A DNA stretch of 64,000 bases from an uncultured Lachnospiraceae bacterium (lineage in GTDB: Bacteria > Bacillota > Clostridia > Lachnospirales > Lachnospiraceae), in contig CACZFI010000010.1 in NCBI GenBank assembly GCA_902780405.1, forward strand, positions 30,322 to 94,321, written 5' to 3'. A model generated the notes under the pieces. That model was not told where the DNA came from. It saw nothing but the letters and a program-made list of their open reading frames with translations, and searched no databases. Shown here in pieces: positions 34,019 to 42,778 of the stretch (within the stretch, counting starts at the first letter, position 1; every line of letters starts with the position of its first letter). A program made the position numbers and the translations under genes.

Positions 34019-34801
34019 TTATGTAAACTTGGTGATTCTTTGTCTCAAAACCTCATACGACATAACCGCAGCCGAAACCGCAGCATTTAATGACTCCAGT
34101 TTTCCGCACATCGGAATCCTGATCAGGCGGTTTGCCTCGGCAATCAGAGCATCGGACAGACCGTTCCCCTCATTGCCGATCATAAAAGCGACCGGGCCCT
34201 GATAGTCTTCCGCATAAAAATCGTTTCCCGAAAGATGCGCTGCGTAAGTGGATATCCCCAACGCTTTTAAATCCCTCACCGTCTCGATCAGATTCTCCGA
34301 CCGGTACACAGGAACGCGGTATACGGATCCCATCGTGGATCTTGCAACCTTCGGATTGTACAGATCGCAGGTCTCTCCCCCGAGACAGACGCCCGTGACG
34401 CCTGCGCCCTCGGCCGTCCTTATGATGGTACCGAGATTGCCCGGATCCTGTATATGTTCCAGGATGAGGATAAACGGTATCTTTCCCTTCACCGCCTTCC
34501 CGACAAATTCATCGAAGCTCAGTTTCTTGCTTTTTACAACCGCAAGAATCCCCTGCGAGCATTTTGTATCCGCAAGAGACTGAAATACGGAGTCCGATAC
34601 GGTAAGAACCTCGCCCGCCTCGGGCAGACTTCCCGTATATCCCTCGGCAACCACCAGTGTGTCAAGCAGTTCCGGCGGTACCTCTAAGACCACCCGCTCG
34701 CCCTCGGTCACATAGAGACCAGTCTGCTTCCTGGTGCCTGCGTCCTTGATCAGTTTTTTGATATCCTTGATTCTTTGATTGGAAGAGGAAGTTATGATCA
34801 T
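34019..34801 (-). CDS. SpoU/TrmH-family RNA 2'-O-methyltransferase
   Basis: The 260-residue protein has an N-terminal substrate-binding part (VTEGERVVLE) and a SpoU methyltransferase domain. The knot motifs are EHIQDPGNLGTIIRTAEGAG, FMIGNEGNGLS and IPMCGKLESLNAAVSAAV. The target nucleotide (rRNA or tRNA) is not evident. It overlaps dnaE by 4 bases (ATGA) and is last in that operon. Confidence 0.9.
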   Translation of the reverse strand: MIITSSSNQRIKDIKKLIKDAGTRKQTGLYVTEGERVVLEVPPELLDTLVVAEGYTGSLPEAGEVLTVSDSVFQSLADTKCSQGILAVVKSKKLSFDEFVGKAVKGKIPFILILEHIQDPGNLGTIIRTAEGAGVTGVCLGGETCDLYNPKVARSTMGSVYRVPVYRSENLIETVRDLKALGISTYAAHLSGNDFYAEDYQGPVAFMIGNEGNGLSDALIAEANRLIRIPMCGKLESLNAAVSAAVMSYEVLRQRITKFT

Positions 34802-37800
34802 GCTTTTCTCTCCGTTACTGAAATATTCTCACCGCCGAACGCTTTCTCCAGTTTCGTAACCAGTTCCTCGGTGATCCGTACACGTTTGTCATTCGGAAGA
34901 CGCTTCACGCGGTAGTTTTCCTCACCGTCAGCCGGAGGAAGCGCCACCTTCACGATGGATCTGCCCGCATGGCCGCCGAGTATGGAAAAGAGCGTGCTCT
35001 CATCCGCCTCGTAGGAAGCCTCATCCGCGAATTTGATCCAGAGTGTCTTTCGCTCCGCCTCCCGGTCCTCGGCGATTTCCGCAAATGTATGAAGTTCCGA
35101 GAGGATGAGTTTACACTCCTCGTCCGATACGGATGCATTGCCCGTGACAAAGACCTTGCTGTCCGTGACAAGCATATCGCGATAGCGCATATATTCTCTC
35201 GGGAAGACGATGACCTCCACCTCACCCATCATATCTTCGATGGTAAGAAAGGCCATGCTATCCCCGCGTTTCGTTGTCTTTACGCTGACGCTCTCGATGA
35301 TACCGCCCAGGGTGTATCGCACCTTATCCTTCACGCGGAAACTTCCTGTCTCCTCATCCCAGAGAAATTCATAAGAACTCGCTGTGGTCTTTTCCGCAAG
35401 CAGATCCTTGTAGGCGTCCAGGGGGTGACCGCTTAAGTAGATTCCGATCATCTCCTTTTCTCTAGCAAGAAGATCCTCCTTGTCAAATTCACCGACGGGC
35501 GGATACTCTATGGTAAATCCGCTCTTTCCGTCTTCGTCCGTCACAAAGTCCATCAGGGACATCTGTCCCGTCATGGCGCTCTTCTTCTCTTTAGCTATCT
35601 GGTCGAGGATCAGAGGATACACCATCATCATCTGCTTTCTGGTGGCACCGAAGCTGTCAAATGCACCTGCCGCGATAAAGCTTTCGATGGTACGTTTGTT
35701 GGCTTCCTTGTTGGACATACGCTCGATAAAATTCTGAAGTCCCGTGAAAGGTCCGCCTTCCTCTCGCTCACGGCAGATTGCCTCCGTCACGCCGTCGCCC
35801 ACGCTCTTGATGGCCGACATACCGTAGCGGATCGCATCTCCGTCCACCGAAAAGTCCCCGCTTCCCGTATTCACATCCGGGGGAAGTACGGCGATTCCCA
35901 TGGACTTGCATGTCTGGATATACATCTGTACCTTGTCACTGTTGTTCATGACGGATGAAATAAGCGCCGCCATGTATTCCTTCGGGTAGTGACACTTTAA
36001 GTACGCCGTTTGGTAAGCCACAATAGCGTAGCAGGCTGCGTGCGACTTGTTGAACGCATACTTTGCGAAATCGATCATGTCATCAAAGATCTTGTTCGCT
36101 GCCTGCTCGGATATACCGCGTGCGACACAGCCAGGCACGCCCTCCTCGGGGTTGCCGTACACAAAGTACTGACGCTCGCGCTTCATCACGTCCTCTTTCT
36201 TTTTGGACATGGCGCGGCGCACCAGATCGCTTCGACCCATACTGTATCCCGCAAGTTCCATAACGATCTGCATAACCTGCTCCTGATAGACGATACAGCC
36301 ATAGGTGGGTGCCAGGATCTTCTCGAGTTCCGGCGTGTCATAGGTCACCTCATCCGGATGCTCCTTGCCCTTGATGTAGTTCGGTATAAAGTCCATCGGA
36401 CCGGGGCGGTACAGGGAGATTCCCGCGATCACATCCTCGAGACAACCCGGACGCAGTTCCTTCATGAAACTCTTCATACCGGCACTTTCAAGCTGGAAGA
36501 CGCCTTCCGTCTTCCCGGCCGATATCATGTCGTAGACCGCCGGATCCTCGGTATTTAAGTTTAAGATATCGATCTTCTCTCCGGTATCCTCCTCGATCAG
36601 GGAAAGCGCATCCTTGATCACCGAGAGGTTTCGAAGTCCGAGGAAGTCCATCTTCAAAAGACCGAGCTCCTCGATCGTTGTCATATTGTACTGGGTTGTG
36701 ACCACCGGGTCACTGCCTCTCGAAAGCGGCACATACTCCTCGATAGGCTCCCGTCCAATCACCACGCCCGCTGCATGAATCGATACGTGTCTCGGAAGTC
36801 CCTCTAATTTGATGGACATGTCCACTAAATGCTTTATTTCCGCATCGCTCTCGTAAAGCGCTTTGAAATCCTTGTTGGTGGCAAGCGCAAGCGGGATCGT
36901 CATATGCAGATCCGCAGGTACGGCCTTCGCCACCTTGTCGCAGAGTCCGTAGGGAAGGTTTAAAGCGCGTCCCACGTCACGGATGACCATCTTCGCTGCC
37001 ATAGTTCCGAAGGTAACGATCTGAACCACCTGATCCTTACCGTACTTCTCCGTAACATAGTCGATAACCTTCTGCCTGCCCTCGGGCATAAAGTCAACGT
37101 CGATATCGGGCATGGATACGCGCTCGGGATTTAGGAATCGTTCAAAGATCAATCCGTAGCGGATCGGATCGATATCCGTGATGCCGAGCACGTAAGACAC
37201 GATGCTTCCCGCAGCCGATCCTCTTCCGGGACCCACGGCAATATCGTGACTCTTGGCATAGTGAATAAAATCCCACACGATCAGGAAGTAATCCACATAA
37301 CCCATATTCTTAATGGTGTTAAGTTCGTAGGAAAGCCTGTCCGAAAGCTCCGCGGTTGCCTCGCCGTAACGCTCGGCAAGTCCCTTCTCGCAGAGCATGG
37401 TAAGGTAGGAATAAGCATCATATCCCTCCGGCACGTCATAGGCCGGCACCTTCTGCTCACCGAAGACAATCTCGACATTGCACATGTCCGCAATCTTTCC
37501 GGTGTTTTCCAATGCTTCCTTGGCATAGGGAAAAAGTGCCTCCATCTCTTCGGGAGACTTCAGATAATACTGACCGCCCTCGTAACGCATACGATCGGGG
37601 TCGGATACATTTTTGCCTGTCTGAATGCAAAGAAGGATGTCATGTGCATCGGCATCCTCCGCATAGATATAGTGAGAGTCGTTGGTACAGACGATGGGAA
37701 TCCCCGTCTCCTGATGCAGGCGCATGATGCCCTGGTTCACCAGCCTCTGTTCGGGAATACCGTGATCCTGCATCTCCAGATAGTAGTGATCCTCTCCGAA

Positions 37801-38295
37801 GATCGCAAGGTGTCGCAGCGCGGCTTCCTTCGCTCCCGCATAGTCATTCTCACGAAGCCTCGTGGCTACCTCTCCCGCGAGACATGCGGAAAGTGCGATC
37901 ACACCCTCATGGTAGGTCTCAAGGACCTCCATATCCACGCGAGGCTTGTAGTAGTAACCTTCGGTAAACCCTCTCGTGACGATCTTGGAAAGATTCGCAT
38001 AGCCGGTATTGTTCTCGGCAAGAAGCACCAGGTGATAGTAGCGGTTCTCGCCCTTCGAAAGCTCCTTGTCGAAGCGGGATCCGGGTGCCACATAGATCTC
38101 GCAACCGATGATGGGCTTGATGCCCTCCTTCCGACAGGCTTTGTAGAAATCAATGGCACCGTACATCACGCCGTGATCGGTGATGGCCAGTGCATCCATT
38201 GAAAGCTCCTTCGCCCGCGCAACGAGCTCCGGGATCTTCGCCGAGCCGTCCAGCAAACTGTATTCGGTATGTACATGAAGATGTGTAAAACTCAT
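34798..38295 (-). CDS. dnaE: DNA polymerase III alpha subunit
   Basis: The 1165-residue protein opens with a PHP domain (FTHLHVHTEYSLLDGSAKI). The polymerase core follows with GPGRGSAAGSIVSYVLGITD and PDIDVDFMPEGRQKVIDY, the latter carrying catalytic Asp residues. Helix-hairpin-helix and OB domains make up the C-terminal third (RYTLGGIIESVSVKTTKRGD). No exonuclease domain is inserted, so it is DnaE and not PolC. Its ATG is preceded by a weak GAGAAG. It lies between the DUF5662 gene and the SpoU gene. Confidence 0.96.
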   Translation of the reverse strand: MSFTHLHVHTEYSLLDGSAKIPELVARAKELSMDALAITDHGVMYGAIDFYKACRKEGIKPIIGCEIYVAPGSRFDKELSKGENRYYHLVLLAENNTGYANLSKIVTRGFTEGYYYKPRVDMEVLETYHEGVIALSACLAGEVATRLRENDYAGAKEAALRHLAIFGEDHYYLEMQDHGIPEQRLVNQGIMRLHQETGIPIVCTNDSHYIYAEDADAHDILLCIQTGKNVSDPDRMRYEGGQYYLKSPEEMEALFPYAKEALENTGKIADMCNVEIVFGEQKVPAYDVPEGYDAYSYLTMLCEKGLAERYGEATAELSDRLSYELNTIKNMGYVDYFLIVWDFIHYAKSHDIAVGPGRGSAAGSIVSYVLGITDIDPIRYGLIFERFLNPERVSMPDIDVDFMPEGRQKVIDYVTEKYGKDQVVQIVTFGTMAAKMVIRDVGRALNLPYGLCDKVAKAVPADLHMTIPLALATNKDFKALYESDAEIKHLVDMSIKLEGLPRHVSIHAAGVVIGREPIEEYVPLSRGSDPVVTTQYNMTTIEELGLLKMDFLGLRNLSVIKDALSLIEEDTGEKIDILNLNTEDPAVYDMISAGKTEGVFQLESAGMKSFMKELRPGCLEDVIAGISLYRPGPMDFIPNYIKGKEHPDEVTYDTPELEKILAPTYGCIVYQEQVMQIVMELAGYSMGRSDLVRRAMSKKKEDVMKRERQYFVYGNPEEGVPGCVARGISEQAANKIFDDMIDFAKYAFNKSHAACYAIVAYQTAYLKCHYPKEYMAALISSVMNNSDKVQMYIQTCKSMGIAVLPPDVNTGSGDFSVDGDAIRYGMSAIKSVGDGVTEAICREREEGGPFTGLQNFIERMSNKEANKRTIESFIAAGAFDSFGATRKQMMMVYPLILDQIAKEKKSAMTGQMSLMDFVTDEDGKSGFTIEYPPVGEFDKEDLLAREKEMIGIYLSGHPLDAYKDLLAEKTTASSYEFLWDEETGSFRVKDKVRYTLGGIIESVSVKTTKRGDSMAFLTIEDMMGEVEVIVFPREYMRYRDMLVTDSKVFVTGNASVSDEECKLILSELHTFAEIAEDREAERKTLWIKFADEASYEADESTLFSILGGHAGRSIVKVALPPADGEENYRVKRLPNDKRVRITEELVTKLEKAFGGENISVTERKA

Positions 38296-38303
38296 GATCT
38301 TCT

Positions 38304-38921
38304 CTATTCCTCACAAGATTTTTGATCGTTCCAGATATCCACCGCACGGAGCACAAACGGAAGATACTTTTTAAACCACTGCCTCCGCATCGGGATCACC
38401 TCATGATTTCTGATAAAAGCAAAGGTCTTCTCCTCGCCTTCCTCGGCAAGCATGGTCAGGTACTTCTCGAGAAGCGCCTTGCTCTCCTCGTGAAGAAGCT
38501 TGCCTGCACGTCCTCTCTGATAGTACGCAAGCGGCTGTGTCTGATCGTAGTTTTCTCCGTTATATACCTTGCAGGCGGCGATACGGTCGCAAAACATCTC
38601 GATCACATAGCGCTTCGGCATCCTGCATCCCACCAGCCCCTTGGACTTATCGACGGAGTAATCGATCCAGTACTCAAGGTGGTGCTTGTTTCTGCCCTTG
38701 TGATGCAGCCAGGATGAGGTATAACCCTTGTCCTCACGCTCCGCATCGTTCGGGCTGCGGTTTCCCTGATAGTACTTCGCACCCATGGAAAACTCCGTCC
38801 AGGAATACTTGGACAGATCATGCATGATACCCTGGTAATAGAGTCCCACCGCAAAGCAATGTTTAAGGACTGCCATTTTATGCTGATTGATCGTCTGAAG
38901 ATGCTTCTGCCACTTCATCAT
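38304..38921 (-). CDS. DUF5662-like conserved protein
   Basis: The 205-residue soluble protein starts MMKWQKHLQTINQHKMAVLK and contains HDLSKYSWTEFSMGAKYYQG and YTSSWLHHKGRNKHH. The His/Asp pattern (HDLSKYS) suggests a metal-binding, HD-like helical protein. I recall the family as DUF5662 in Clostridia. The ATG at 38921 has AAAGGAG upstream that overlaps the apbE stop. No reaction is known to me. Confidence 0.6.
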   Translation of the reverse strand: MMKWQKHLQTINQHKMAVLKHCFAVGLYYQGIMHDLSKYSWTEFSMGAKYYQGNRSPNDAEREDKGYTSSWLHHKGRNKHHLEYWIDYSVDKSKGLVGCRMPKRYVIEMFCDRIAACKVYNGENYDQTQPLAYYQRGRAGKLLHEESKALLEKYLTMLAEEGEEKTFAFIRNHEVIPMRRQWFKKYLPFVLRAVDIWNDQKSCEE

Positions 38922-38929
38922 GTCTTCTA

Positions 38930-39982
38930 TTACTCCTTTGTAAATCTGTCTTTTAAACCGTCTGTCATACTTATGGTCCCGTCGTGTTCCACGAAGCACG
39001 CCTCGCATCCGTAGGCCGCAAGTATGTCCATGCTCTTTTCTCTTCCGAGAACAAAGCACGCAGTGGAAAGCGCATCCGAAAGGATTCCCGTCGGTGCAAA
39101 CACAGTTACCGAAGCAAGGTCCCCGCTTACGGGAGCACCCGTACTTCTGTCCATAATGTGATGATAGGTTTTGCCCTCAAAGGTGATTCGTTTTTCATAA
39201 TCCCCGGAGGTTGAACAAAAGACCGGTCCCTCGGCAAATGTAAAGTAACCGAGCATATCCTCTCTTCCGCCCTCGGGATTGCGAAGTCCGATCTTAAAAG
39301 CGCTTCCGTCAGGCTTTCTTCCGTAGAACAATGTACTGCTGCCGCAGTCGACCACACAGGCAGAAGGCTTCATCTCATCCAGTATGCCTTTTGCGATGTC
39401 AAGGGCGTACCCCTTGCCGCTTGCGGAAAGATCGATTGTCATATCCGGTCGATCGATGGTAATCGTGCCGTCCCCTGTCTTTACGTGTTCATAACCGACA
39501 TGCGAAAGTGCTGCGTCAATCTCTTCCCGCGCGGGCGGCGCAAAATCCGCAGACGTCGCATCTTCGATCCCCCAGCAGTCTGCCAAAGGCGCAATGGTAA
39601 AGTCCAGCGCTCCCTGCGTCATCCTGCATACGTCAAGCGTTTCTGATATCGCATCCGAAAGCGTCGCGGATACGGGATAAGCCTCTTTCGGTTTATATCC
39701 GGAATTAAGCGCGGCAAGTTCCGATGAAGGCTCATACCGGGAGATCACGTCCTTTTCCAGCTCCCTGAAAGCGTTAAGCACACACTCCGAAACTTCACCG
39801 GCCAGATTGCCCCTGTCATCGTCATAGACGGTTACGGATACCGACGTATCAAGCACAAATACCCTGGCGGTAAATGCATGTTCAGGAAGTTCCTGTACGT
39901 CTCTTCCGAATCTCCTGTACAAGGCAATCAGAAGTATACAGACTGCCGCCATGCAAACCGCTGCCGCAAGCTTCCGCCTCAT
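38930..39982 (-). CDS. apbE: FAD:protein FMN transferase (ApbE family)
   Basis: ApbE attaches FMN covalently to Thr/Ser of target proteins outside the membrane. The 350-residue protein has an N-terminal membrane anchor (residues 4-23, no lipobox) and the family motifs DLSASGKGYALD, STSGDYEK, HHIMDRSTGAPV and LSDALSTACFVLG. It is in an operon with dnaE, and no Rnf, Nqr or FMN-binding target gene is in the window. Confidence 0.92.
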   Translation of the reverse strand: MRRKLAAAVCMAAVCILLIALYRRFGRDVQELPEHAFTARVFVLDTSVSVTVYDDDRGNLAGEVSECVLNAFRELEKDVISRYEPSSELAALNSGYKPKEAYPVSATLSDAISETLDVCRMTQGALDFTIAPLADCWGIEDATSADFAPPAREEIDAALSHVGYEHVKTGDGTITIDRPDMTIDLSASGKGYALDIAKGILDEMKPSACVVDCGSSTLFYGRKPDGSAFKIGLRNPEGGREDMLGYFTFAEGPVFCSTSGDYEKRITFEGKTYHHIMDRSTGAPVSGDLASVTVFAPTGILSDALSTACFVLGREKSMDILAAYGCEACFVEHDGTISMTDGLKDRFTKE

Positions 39983-40230
39983 GAGGACTTCTTGCCCGAC
40001 TGCGACTTATAACCGGACATCCTCTTTTCGTAATCCGCCACCCTTGCGGAAATCTTTTCGATTTCCTTCGGTTTCAGTTCTCCGGAGTGCTTCAGTTCTT
40101 CAAGCCGCTTTACCGCACGGTCTCTGGCATCGATCGCCAGATCCTTGTAATTGTTCTCAAGATTCACCTGAAGCTCCGTCAAGATGGCTTCCATTTCTTT
40201 TTTGGCTTGTTTTGATCCGCTGCCGAACAT
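39979..40230 (-). CDS. Small coiled-coil protein, unknown function
   Basis: The 83-residue, highly charged protein is almost all helix (MEAILTELQVNLENNYKDLA, VKRLEELKHSGELKPKE) with a Ser/Lys-rich tail. There is no signal or membrane segment. The ATG at 40230 has AGAGGAG five bases upstream. It overlaps apbE by 4 bases and follows the zinc-ribbon gene, so it is part of the same operon. Confidence 0.65.
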   Translation of the reverse strand: MFGSGSKQAKKEMEAILTELQVNLENNYKDLAIDARDRAVKRLEELKHSGELKPKEIEKISARVADYEKRMSGYKSQSGKKSS

Positions 40231-40241
40231 AGAAACTCCTC

Positions 40242-40655
40242 TCAGCTGATATCTGCTTCCTCGGAAGGAACACACTCTGCCGTCATTTCGATCGAAGGGG
40301 TCTCTCCCAGGTCTTTGATACCGTCCTTTACCTTGTTAAATGCATGGACTGCAAGCGCGATACATCCGATCACGATCAGCAAAAAGATCGCAAGTGCCGC
40401 GATCACAACGCCCGCATTGATCTTCGTCTCCGACTCTCTCGGTGTCTGCGGTGCGTAAGGGTTTCCGTACATATTCTGCGGGTAGGGTGAGGTCTGTCCG
40501 TAAGTCGGATTCACCGACTGGTTACCTCCCAGATTCCCAAAGTCCTGGCCGGTCATGGGGCCGAATTCCTGAAGCGTCGGAACGGGTGTCCCGCATCCCG
40601 GACAAAAGCGTGTATCCGGATCGAGCGCCTTTCCGCATCTTGCGCAAAAACTCAT
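40242..40655 (-). CDS. Zinc-ribbon membrane protein
   Basis: The 137-residue protein opens with a zinc ribbon (SFCARCGKALDPDTRFCPGCG; two CXXC pairs). A Gly/Asn/Pro/Tyr-rich linker follows, then a membrane helix (VVIAALAIFLLIVIGCIAL) and a short outer tail. The ATG at 40655 has GGGGGAG upstream. It is the first gene of the apbE-dnaE operon. The function is unknown. Confidence 0.75.
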   Translation of the reverse strand: MSFCARCGKALDPDTRFCPGCGTPVPTLQEFGPMTGQDFGNLGGNQSVNPTYGQTSPYPQNMYGNPYAPQTPRESETKINAGVVIAALAIFLLIVIGCIALAVHAFNKVKDGIKDLGETPSIEMTAECVPSEEADIS

Positions 40656-40737
40656 ATTGCTCCCCCTTTCATACATGGTTTTTCATAGTCTCGATTCTAC
40701 CATATTTCCGTCAAAAATACTACATTCGTATAAATGG

Positions 40738-40773
40738 AAACAGGACGTGCACGGGGTAGTGTACGTCCTGTTT
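40738..40773. repeat. Inverted repeat between divergent genes
   Basis: CAGGACGTGCAC (40741-40752) and GTGTACGTCCTG (40759-40770) pair with one G-T wobble and are flanked by AAA and TTT. It lies between two divergent genes, where a terminator is not expected, so a regulator site or a leader hairpin is possible. The rest of the 234-base gap has no other clear signal. Confidence 0.55.
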
Positions 40774-40889
40774 ATAGAGGGGTTTAATTTTGGGATGGTT
40801 TAACTATACACCCTTTTTGCCCGAAATGCATTTACCACTCTGGTGAAAAATCGGTTGCGAATCACCGTCGGTCGTGTTACTTTATTCTT

Positions 40890-42191
40890 ATGAAAGACTT
40901 TGTGATCAGCAATTACATTTCCCTGATGATCATCATCTCTCTTTTGCTGGTGATGTTCTTAAACCGGCGCGTGAAGATTCCGGAGGCGAAAGCTTATCCC
41001 GTGATCGTTCCCGCCCTGTTTTTGTACTGCGTTTCTTCTTACATTAACGACTGGTCCTCCGCCATCACGGAAGACCCCGTGCTACGACAGACGGCGGATT
41101 TCGCATTTCACGTAAAACTGCGTACCATCGCTTCCATCACAAGTTACGTGGTACTCCCTCTGATCACTCTGCTTCAGATCTTTGTGATCATCTCGGGTAT
41201 AAGGCGAAAACACCTTCTGGCGATCCCCTATGTATTCCTGGTGATCATCTACCTGACCTCCCCGCTTACGGGCAGTCTGGTCTTTCGCATCTCGGATACC
41301 AACAGTTTCCAGCGAGGACCTTTGGGATACACACCCTTCATCGTCAACATCTTCTATCTGCTGGTACTTTTGATATCCTCGATCGCACTCCTTGCCAAGG
41401 GTGAGCAGACAAGAGGTATCCTGGTTTTCTTCATCTTCCAGTCGCTCGCCGTCACCGCCTATCTGGAGTACAGGAATTTCATCGCCGGTATGCTGGACGA
41501 GATCGCGTCGCTTTCCGTACTGCTTTACTACTACTATCTGGTCAACGTCTACCAGGGCAAGATGAAAGACGCCCTGTCCGATACGCGCATCATGATGCTG
41601 CAGGAACAGATCCGGCCACACTTTATATTTAACTCTCTCGGCATCATCCGATCGCTGATGAAGCGCGACAAGGATCGGGCCATCGAGAGCATCGACGCCT
41701 TTTCGGACTACCTCAAGTTCCACGTAAACTCCCTAAAGGCGTACGAACTGATTCCCTTTGAAAAAGAGCTCTCGCACTCTCAGGCGTACTTAACTCTTGC
41801 GCTGTCCGATACGCGAAGAGCGATTGATATCCGCTATGACTTAGGTGTGATGGATTTCCGGATTCCGCCGCTCACCTTGGAACCTTTGGTTGAGAATTCC
41901 ATCAAACACGGTCTGCCCGATACGGGCGGCGTTCTTCTGATCAAAACCGAACAGAAGAACGGCCAGATCATCCTGACCGTTTCCGATAACGGAAGCGGAG
42001 GATCAGGACACACGGCACGAGAGCTCGAGCATTTGGGCGTCGGGCTTGAAAATATCCGTAAACGTCTGGAATATATGTGCAAGGGTACTATGAAGATCAC
42101 AGCCGGCGACACGGGATATACGGTTGAGATCACCATACCCGACAACAGCCCAAAACAGGAGGGGAAAAGAATTGAGAATTTTGGTAGTTGA
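40890..42191 (+). CDS. LytS-family sensor histidine kinase with multi-helix membrane sensor
   Basis: The 433-residue kinase has about six or seven membrane helices in residues 8-215, then a short coiled coil and the His_kinase motif MLQEQIRPHFIFNSLG. The ATPase domain has EPLVENSIKHGLPD, SDNGSGGSG and GVGLENIRKRLEYM. No ribosome binding site precedes the ATG, and TTGCGA with a weak TACTTT lies six bases before it, so the message may be leaderless. It overlaps the receiver-XRE gene by 20 bases and must be its partner. The signal is unknown. Confidence 0.88.
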   Translation: MKDFVISNYISLMIIISLLLVMFLNRRVKIPEAKAYPVIVPALFLYCVSSYINDWSSAITEDPVLRQTADFAFHVKLRTIASITSYVVLPLITLLQIFVIISGIRRKHLLAIPYVFLVIIYLTSPLTGSLVFRISDTNSFQRGPLGYTPFIVNIFYLLVLLISSIALLAKGEQTRGILVFFIFQSLAVTAYLEYRNFIAGMLDEIASLSVLLYYYYLVNVYQGKMKDALSDTRIMMLQEQIRPHFIFNSLGIIRSLMKRDKDRAIESIDAFSDYLKFHVNSLKAYELIPFEKELSHSQAYLTLALSDTRRAIDIRYDLGVMDFRIPPLTLEPLVENSIKHGLPDTGGVLLIKTEQKNGQIILTVSDNGSGGSGHTARELEHLGVGLENIRKRLEYMCKGTMKITAGDTGYTVEITIPDNSPKQEGKRIENFGS

Positions 42192-42762
42192 TGACCACGA
42201 GCTGATCATGGAAGACATCGTGGACGAGGTTAAAACGCTGTTCCCGGATGCACACTGCGACGGTTTCTCCAGTTCTCTCGAAGCATTGGAGCGATTCAAA
42301 GAAAGTCCCTATGACGTCGTTCTTCTCGATATCGAGATGCCGGAGATGAACGGGCTTCAGCTGGCCGATCGCATACTAAAGATCAGGCAGCGAACCAATC
42401 TGATCTTTATCACCGGCTACGAAGAGTACGCACTGGATGCATACAGGATCTATGCCAGCGCCTTTCTGACCAAGCCCATCTCAAGACCGACACTGATGGA
42501 TGCCTTCGACCATCTGCGCTACCCCGTGATCGATATCACGGACAGCGACATCGAGGCATTCTACTCCGGTGATTCACCCATCGGAAAGAAACTGCAGTCT
42601 CTTTTAAAAGAGCGAAACATTTCCAGAAAAGAACTGGCCGCATCGATGGACGTATCCGTACAGACCATCTACCGCTGGGAGAACGGCGACCGTATTCCCG
42701 ACATCGTAACACTGATGAAGCTGGCCAAGCTCTTTGACGTACCTATCGACGAATTTACCTAA
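42172..42762 (+). CDS. Response regulator with receiver and XRE-type HTH domains
   Basis: The 196-residue protein has a receiver (D53 in LLDIEMPEMN, conserved Lys in LTKPIS) and a C-terminal Cro/C1-type HTH (LLKERNISRKELAASMDVSV, YRWENGDRIPD). Receivers paired with LytS kinases usually carry LytTR or AraC output, so the XRE output is uncommon. The TTG at 42172 is chosen for GGAGGGG eight bases upstream; it overlaps the kinase gene. The ABC-F gene follows after 16 bases and may be co-transcribed. Confidence 0.85.
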   Translation: MRILVVDDHELIMEDIVDEVKTLFPDAHCDGFSSSLEALERFKESPYDVVLLDIEMPEMNGLQLADRILKIRQRTNLIFITGYEEYALDAYRIYASAFLTKPISRPTLMDAFDHLRYPVIDITDSDIEAFYSGDSPIGKKLQSLLKERNISRKELAASMDVSVQTIYRWENGDRIPDIVTLMKLAKLFDVPIDEFT

Positions 42763-42778
42763 ACAGGGGGACCCCCAC

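Noticed and set aside
37246..38202. Open frame opposite dnaE
   Set aside because: Antisense of the PHP and polymerase part of DnaE; no start context.
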